Origin: Paracyclopina nana
Taxonomy: Eukaryota > Arthropoda > Copepoda > Cyclopoida > Cyclopettidae
Assembly: GCA_019096065.1 (NCBI GenBank)
Contig: JAGUCH010000008.1
Location: forward strand, 2,423,001-2,487,000
Reading direction: 5' to 3'
DNA length: 64,000 bases
Shown: piece by piece, positions 58,308 through 64,000 of the stretch
Position numbering within the stretch: position 1 is the first letter of the stretch
Layout: the number at the start of each line of letters is the position of its first letter
Program-made: the position numbers and the translations under genes
Notes under the pieces: model-generated
Told to the model about the DNA's origin: nothing
Seen by the model: only the letters and a program-made list of their open reading frames with translations
The model's database searches: none

Positions 58308-59339
58308 ATGTATCCCAAGTATTTTATTATACCAGTACATATAACAGAAGCATATTATTTTTCCTCCATACTATATACTGCTTCAGAGGAGATACTATAA
58401 ACCATATAAGAGGCAAAGAGACAAACGCCTCAAATTTGCTGGCAGGACAGTTGCTACTTCTGCTATATATACTACAGTATAATATGTAGGGGAGGAAAAA
58501 GAAGGGACTTTCGCTTTTATTAGTTCTGTTATCTGCGCGTAGCCCGTTTATGATAGAAGGAATCAAGACCCAAGTGGAGCACTCGCCCTTCTTCCCTTTT
58601 TTGTGAAAGCAGCTACAAAAACGACCCTAGCCTCCAAATTATACCCTATAATGTCACTTTTATTTCCGACAGTGGCATGGTAATATTCCAATAACAGAGC
58701 TTTTAACTCGGTGGCCCTTTTGCCTGACCTCTTCTTGGGGCTGCCAAAAGCTCGGTGATCAGCTGTTCTTTTTTGCTAGATCAACAAGAAAAATGAAAAA
58801 TAGCCATCCAATATAACAAACCCTCGAGTATACCATATATATAGTGCAAGCTGGTATCAGGCGGGATATTTTCAGCCTGGCTCTTCTTCTTCTTGGTCTG
58901 AGCAGCGGATATTAGCAGGATACAATAATCTTTCTTCGTGATTTATTTAGAAAAGAGCATTCTTTATACCACTATAAGGGGTGGCTGTGCAAAATTGCTT
59001 TGCCTTTTTATTTGTAGCCAGCCAATCTCGTTTTCAGCGCATATTGTGATCGTTTGAATATTGTGTGAGTATATGGCATCGAGAGAGAAAATTGGCTATA
59101 TTCCCTCCAGATCTGCTCATTCATAGTACCATGGACAACTATAATATGACCAACATGTTGTGAGTGTTATGTACCACACAGCAAAAAGCCAGCTATGTAT
59201 GGGGATTGCCCAGCTTGTAGAAGTAGCATAAAAATGGATCTGGTGTCACACCCTCACGCATGATTCACTCTCGGCAATTCTTTCAAAGATGAAGACATTT
59301 GCTACATCGAGATAACTTGGTCTTCCCAATAGGTACTAT

Positions 59340-59486
59340 ATTTTGCTGACCGAAACAGCAAAAATACCAGAAGTGGATTCTTTCAATCTATATTGCTTTT
59401 GGCATTTTTGATCGCAAAATGGCGAAACTACAAGGTTGGCCTCGCTCGATCCGCTCAAACAAATTGCTGCGCCATCTAGCGGATTG
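59340..59486 (-). repeat. dispersed CTAGATGG repeat, copy 14, one end lost
   Basis: Inverted: ATACCAGAAGTGGATT near 59364 and end GCGCCATCTAGCGG at 59470-59483. The GATGGCGCCACC end is not recognisable. Confidence 0.8.
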
Positions 59487-60414
59487 AAATTGCGCTTGAT
59501 TTGTGTTGTTGACCTTTTCCAAGATGGGGAGAAAAACAGCGATCCATCGCTCGCGCGAGTGAAGGAAAATGCAGTTGTTATGTTCCTAGTGCATTAACCT
59601 TATTACACATAAAGGAACTTTTCTTCCTGCACATTCAGTACAGCAGCATTGTGACATTTGGCGGAATTGGACATTATTCTTTTTCTGCATGAACAGAAGA
59701 AAGCTGGCTGCTAAAACCCTTATACCATTCGAAGCCTCCTTTCTTTTGCTGACAATGTTGACACAATCACAACGCACCCGCGTGCTCGTTTATTTATCAG
59801 CCACCATCCACACTGAGACAGCTATCCGATACTTTTGTGACTTTCAATTTTTTGTCAGCCCTCCCCATATGCATTGTAGTCTTCTCCTCTACCACTCAAC
59901 CGTTTTTGTGAGATTTCAATAGAGTGAAAGCCCCGCTAATTAAAACGTCCCATGATGGTAGAGCATTTTCATAGAGAGCTAGCGAAAATCCCATCAGCAT
60001 TCTGCTAAAGAAGCAGCTAACACCTTTCCGGGGAAAAGTTCCCACCATCACAAAAGCCTTGCTTATATCTATAATTCAGCCTCTTTTTTCTTAGCCCAGC
60101 ATAAATAGCCCCTTTATTACTACCACTTCTAGGCTGGCTGTGTCAAAATAATTCTCTGTGAGAACTCCTTCAAATCTGCGGTGGAGTCGTATTTGTGTTA
60201 GTGGGACGGCTACGCCTAATCTTCCGCTTAATTGTGTGCTTATTCATCGACGAGGATGTTGATTTTTCTTTTGCAACGTCATAACAACTGCATATTTGGT
60301 GCTGGTGGTCATTGATGAGGAGTGGCCGACTTATCCAAATAACAATTCCGGGGAATGGTGGCCACGCATGCACTGAAAATTAATCTTAGAGCCTGCATCA
60401 ATATATTTAATTTG

Positions 60415-60587
60415 TCGCAATCACTTTAGATGGCGCCACCATCGAGGGGGGCAAAAATAACAAAAATACCAGAAGTGGATTTTTTCATTGCTTATGCATT
60501 TTGGCATTTTTGGCGACCGAAAGGCGAAAATACCTCGATCCAGTATGCGATTACCGCGTAAACAAACTGCGGCTCCATCTAGCGGAA
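60415..60587 (-). repeat. dispersed CTAGATGG repeat, copy 15
   Basis: Inverted: ACTTTAGATGGCGCCACC at 60423-60440, ATACCAGAAGTGGATTTTTT near 60465, and end GCTCCATCTAGCGG at 60572-60585. Confidence 0.9.
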
Positions 60588-61793
60588 TTGTGGCGCATGC
60601 ACAGTAGCCGTTTGAGCTCGCGTCAATGAACGCAGACATTCTTTTTGTTGGCTTTTACTTTTGCACGAAGAAAAAGTCCGGCCACGTGTTTTCTTTGTCT
60701 TTGTCATCATTTTTTCTGCTCCTCTTTGCCGGTTCCCCTTTTTTAATCTGAGACAATCGGGAAACCAGTTAAGAACGGATGAGTTCACTTGGTTGCATCC
60801 AATCTCAAGGCAAACGCAACAGGAACAACGTTTTTGTCATAGTGCGCGGATATAAAAATTAGAGCACTCATTAGTGACACGTCTCAAATCCAATTTGGAC
60901 TGATTTGCAATCTGCCAAATCTCCAAGTTAAAGGGGACGACGATATTCTGAATGAGAGAGCCATTAATCAAAAAGTGACACTGCCATTCTTCTGGCTGAG
61001 CCAAAGCAGCAAGATCGATAATGGAGATGCTCATTTAGCTCTTTCCCATGAAGATGGCGGCCTTTATGCTGCAATTTTAAATGTTGACTTTTCTGGAGGG
61101 CACAATCTTCCATAGCCTTTCCAGCTATGCTACGCACGGGGGAGCCTTTGGTAACTATCTGGTTGAACAAACATGCCAACTGATTACTTCTTCCTCCATT
61201 CTGCTGCAATCTCTTTAATAATCGAGAACTACCGCTGCTCCTTTTTTCGCCATGTTTGCATAGAGTGAATCAACACACATGGCGCGCCTCTTTTTGAAAC
61301 TAATTTTGAAATATCTCTGTTTTGCGTGAAGAAGCAGGAGCTTTCTAAAATTTGCTTCTTGTGATGGATCACCCAATTCCTAGCTGCAAACTGTGACACT
61401 TTGTTCAAGTGGCGTTGCTCGCAGATATGTAATTGTGAAAAGCGGGGCAAAATTGATATACTGTGTGGGGAATCTGAAAAATATTGACTTATGCTGGTTC
61501 GAGGGTTGGCTGCTCCGGCTCTAACGAGGCATTTTCCATCATAACAATAATGTGAGAAAACACCATTAATGTCCCACTGTGAACACATTCACTTTTCATT
61601 TCTCCAGAGCGGCGCTGCAATGATAATCACGATGCAGACCAAAATCACTCAACCCATTCAATTCGGTCATTATTGGCGAGAGCCCCGTGCCACAGTCATT
61701 AATACTCCTGGAACTACTTGTAATGTAAGTAAGAAGCTTGTTGAAAAGTGCAAAAAAGTCTTTTATGAGCTACATAAAAAGTGTGGAGATAAT

Positions 61794-61996
61794 CCGCAAG
61801 ATGGAGTTGCCATTTGTTTTTAGCGGAAACTACGTTCGGGGCAGTGCTATTTTTGCCAACTAACAGCCAAAAATGCCAAAAAACAGACTTGGAGACAAAA
61901 TCGACATCTGGTGTTGTCAACCCCCTTGACGGTGGCGCCATCTCAAACAGTAGCGGAAAAACGCCGGAACTAAATCTCTTGATCCAGGCTATTATG
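61794..61996 (+). repeat. dispersed CTAGATGG repeat, copy 16
   Basis: Left end CCGCAAGATGGAG (61794-61806), right end GTGGCGCCATCT at 61932-61943, tail GAACTAAATCTCTTGATCC with AGGCTAT at 61968-61993. The best preserved tail. Confidence 0.9.
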
Positions 61997-63270
61997 CGTA
62001 GGGCTCCATAAATTAACCATGATAGAGTTCAGATTGGTTTAAATGGCACAGTAATAGCATCACTAATAATAATGTGACCTCGTTTCGCACCGAGGCTGCA
62101 GCCTTTTCGAATGGATGTGATGGGGGGAGGAAAAGCAAGTTGAGTTGAGGCTTTCGCAGTTGTCCAACAAAAATGATGACAAACGATTCGGACCCGCGCG
62201 TTCCTAATATAAAGCACACAAAGGAGCTTTGATTTTTCGAAAGCCTTCAGGCCATAAATTAAAAATAATCATCCAACGCAATGGCTTAATGCAAAATCAG
62301 GCCAACCACAAATATTTGGTTGTAGCGAATAATTTGCATCAGAAACTGCAATGCGACATTCATCATTTGTGAGGTTCAACAACCGTTCAATGATTTATGA
62401 TGTCATTTTTAAAAGGCTTCCAAATTTTTTTTGCAATAAACAACCCAAAAGGCCAAAATGTGGCCATTTTTCTGGCTCATTTTCCTCTGAAGCAAATGGA
62501 CACTTCTCTCCACGTACAATGCTAGTCTAAAAATATAATGGTTATATGTGAGAACAAAAAAAGGGCTGAATATGCATATGTGTATATCTCACTTTGAATG
62601 GATGAGCAGCACTTTGTAGCAACTCAATGCCACATTTGTGATTGCGTGGAATATGAAAAATTGAGCTCATAAATCATTTTCACAAAAATGGCTGCTTTCA
62701 ACGATCAATCTAAGCATGAAAATACTACTACAAAAGATGCAACAATCAATAGACCGTAATCCCATAATGGCAGATCACGAATGTGATGCATGTCGATTGT
62801 GCTTATGAATTTTTCAGAAGCGAGTATTATCTGACATTTTGGAATCGGGGAAAATGCCAGCAGCCATCAAAAAGGGAAGGGGCAATTACGTTGGAGGATT
62901 CGAGGGGAAGAAGCATTACAATGGCAAAGTGGCCTCAGATCTGTGACAAAATAAGGGCCGAAAAAAGTCTGACTTGTTTGGTTTCCCTCATCTTGTTAGG
63001 CTTCTGCCAAAAATCCAAAAATCTGTTTTTCGGCAAACATACTAAGGGAGAATTGGTGGCATTATACGGGAAATGGAGAAAATCGATCAATTGGAAAAGT
63101 TGGGAGCACTCACGCAATCCAGGATAATTTTTGAAAAAGCCAATTTGACAAAAGAGACTGATGCACTTTTCAATTTTGCATTTTACCATGGCCTAGTTGA
63201 GCAAACTAGGGGAAATAGTCAGTTTTTAATTGCATCTGTCTGAAGGCTAGAACTTATCGTGTGTAGTTAT

Positions 63271-63460
63271 CCGCTAGATGGAGCTACAGCATATTTTCTG
63301 CGGACATTTCGTACGAGACCGAACTATTTTCCCCATTAGGCAGTCAAAAGCGCCAAATACAACTCTAGCGAAAAAATCAACATCTGGTAATTTTAAACCC
63401 CGCTGCAGTGGCGCCATCTATGGTGGTTGCGAAAAAACGGTAGCTAGCAACACGTGAAAT
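63271..63460 (+). repeat. dispersed CTAGATGG repeat, copy 17
   Basis: Left end CCGCTAGATGGAGC (63271-63284), right end GTGGCGCCATCTA at 63409-63421. It lies only 17 bp from the 3' end of the small gene at 63477. Confidence 0.9.
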
Positions 63461-63476
63461 CATTTTTAGGTCTTTC

Positions 63477-63761
63477 TTAAGACAATTTATTATAGGCAAG
63501 ATTCAAGGCCACCCATACGCATAGCAATCCCAGTTCACGGACTTCGGGATCTTCTAACATACAATCGAAAAGGCCGTTGATGTTGGGAAGACGGTTCTCA
63601 TTTTTGAGCTCTTCTTCGAGGCCCTCAACAAAATCAACCACGAGTTCCATGCATCTGCTTTTCATTTCACCATTTAACAGCAAAGTCATGAAATAGTTTT
63701 CCACGTCAATCCGGTCAAGGTCCAAATTTCTGGTCATCTTAGAGAGTGACTTTGGTGGCAT
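63477..63761 (-). CDS. small acidic protein of unknown function, possibly partial
   Basis: 94 residues from ATG 63761 to TAA. Largely helical, with a Glu-rich middle (FVEGLEEELKNE) and a conserved-looking end (DPEVRELGLLCVWVALNLAY). Upstream, an acceptor-like TTTCTCATTAG (63775-63785) and a donor-like TAGTAAGT near 63830 suggest a 5' leader exon continuing towards the right edge of the window. No family recognised. The codon pattern is even and the frame is intact, so it is more likely a real exon than a chance ORF. Confidence 0.5.
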   Translation of the reverse strand: MPPKSLSKMTRNLDLDRIDVENYFMTLLLNGEMKSRCMELVVDFVEGLEEELKNENRLPNINGLFDCMLEDPEVRELGLLCVWVALNLAYNKLS

Positions 63762-64000
63762 TCTGGAATATTCTAATGAGAAAAATTTAGGTGAATTCCT
63801 CCCATTATTAATTATTATCTGTGTACTTACTACCCATCAAGATGACAAAACAAGTGAAAAACCGGAGAAACGGATGTTTTGAATTGTTGTCCTAAATAAA
63901 AGAGCTTAAGCTGAGAAGTATAACTAGCTACAAAGTTACAAGGGTGTACTTTTTATTTTGTTAACTTAGGCTCTTTTCAAAAAACGCCAAATTCGTGAAA
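63762..64000. other. upstream region of the small gene at the window edge
   Basis: Probable 56-bp intron (about 63775-63830) and part of an upstream non-coding exon on the minus strand. No coding region identified. Confidence 0.35.

Larger units (their letters stand above)
53647..63476. other. gene-poor, repeat-rich interval
   Basis: Ten kilobases upstream of the klingon-like gene without a supported coding region. It holds the foldback element at 55559-56162, five dispersed repeats (copies 13-17), CTG microsatellite near 57990 and (GTT)n near 54078. It may include the distal promoter or 5' leader exons of the klingon-like gene, which I cannot identify. Confidence 0.55.

Overview
This looks like a nuclear segment of an animal genome, most likely an arthropod. 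The host genes carry spliceosomal introns, most only 52-70 bp long with GT...AG ends. They include a Klingon-type Ig/FN3 GPI-anchored protein, a DEG/ENaC channel, an AQP11/12-type aquaporin and a plexin-domain-containing (TEM7-like) protein. I could not resolve the order. All calls rest on reading the sequence; no database search was run.

Layout. (1) 1-2304: AT-rich, no convincing gene, two copies of a dispersed repeat. (2) 2305-16189: a complete LTR retroelement of about 13.9 kb with LTRs that look identical and a TAAT target duplication, inserted inside one of those repeats. Besides gag, pro and pol it carries two membrane-protein ORFs on the sense strand and a block of extra ORFs after position 12900. 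Several of these lie on the opposite strand and show clear introns. (3) 18-37 kb: a compact gene cluster. In order it holds DEG/ENaC (+), glutaminyl cyclase (+), an RRM/F-box/WD-like protein (+), proteasome ATPase Rpt2 (+), SF3A2 (-), the PP2A scaffold subunit (+), a secreted Cys-rich protein (-), an aquaporin (+) and a TEM7-Kazal membrane protein (-). (4) 37.3-45.1 kb: gene-poor, repeat-rich. (5) 45.1-53.6 kb: a nine-exon klingon-like gene (-) with long introns. (6) 53.6-63.5 kb: gene-poor, with a 604-bp foldback element and more dispersed repeats. (7) 63.48-63.76 kb: a small unknown gene (-).

The host genes do not form a pathway. SF3A2/PP2A and Cys-rich/aquaporin are divergent pairs that could share promoters. 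Rpt2 and SF3A2 converge on an inverted minisatellite. The dispersed ~200-bp repeat (17 copies, flanking or intronic, none in the 18-37 kb cluster) has ends of the form CCGCTAGATGGCGC / GGCGCCATCTA that resemble CTCF or YY1 sites.

The strongest candidate for something undescribed is the retroelement. It combines a canonical U UUA AAC frameshift site at the gag stop, a second -1 step inside the protease domain, two envelope-like proteins, and spliced antisense genes. One antisense gene starts 35 bp inside the 3' LTR, an arrangement reminiscent of the antisense HBZ gene of HTLV-1.
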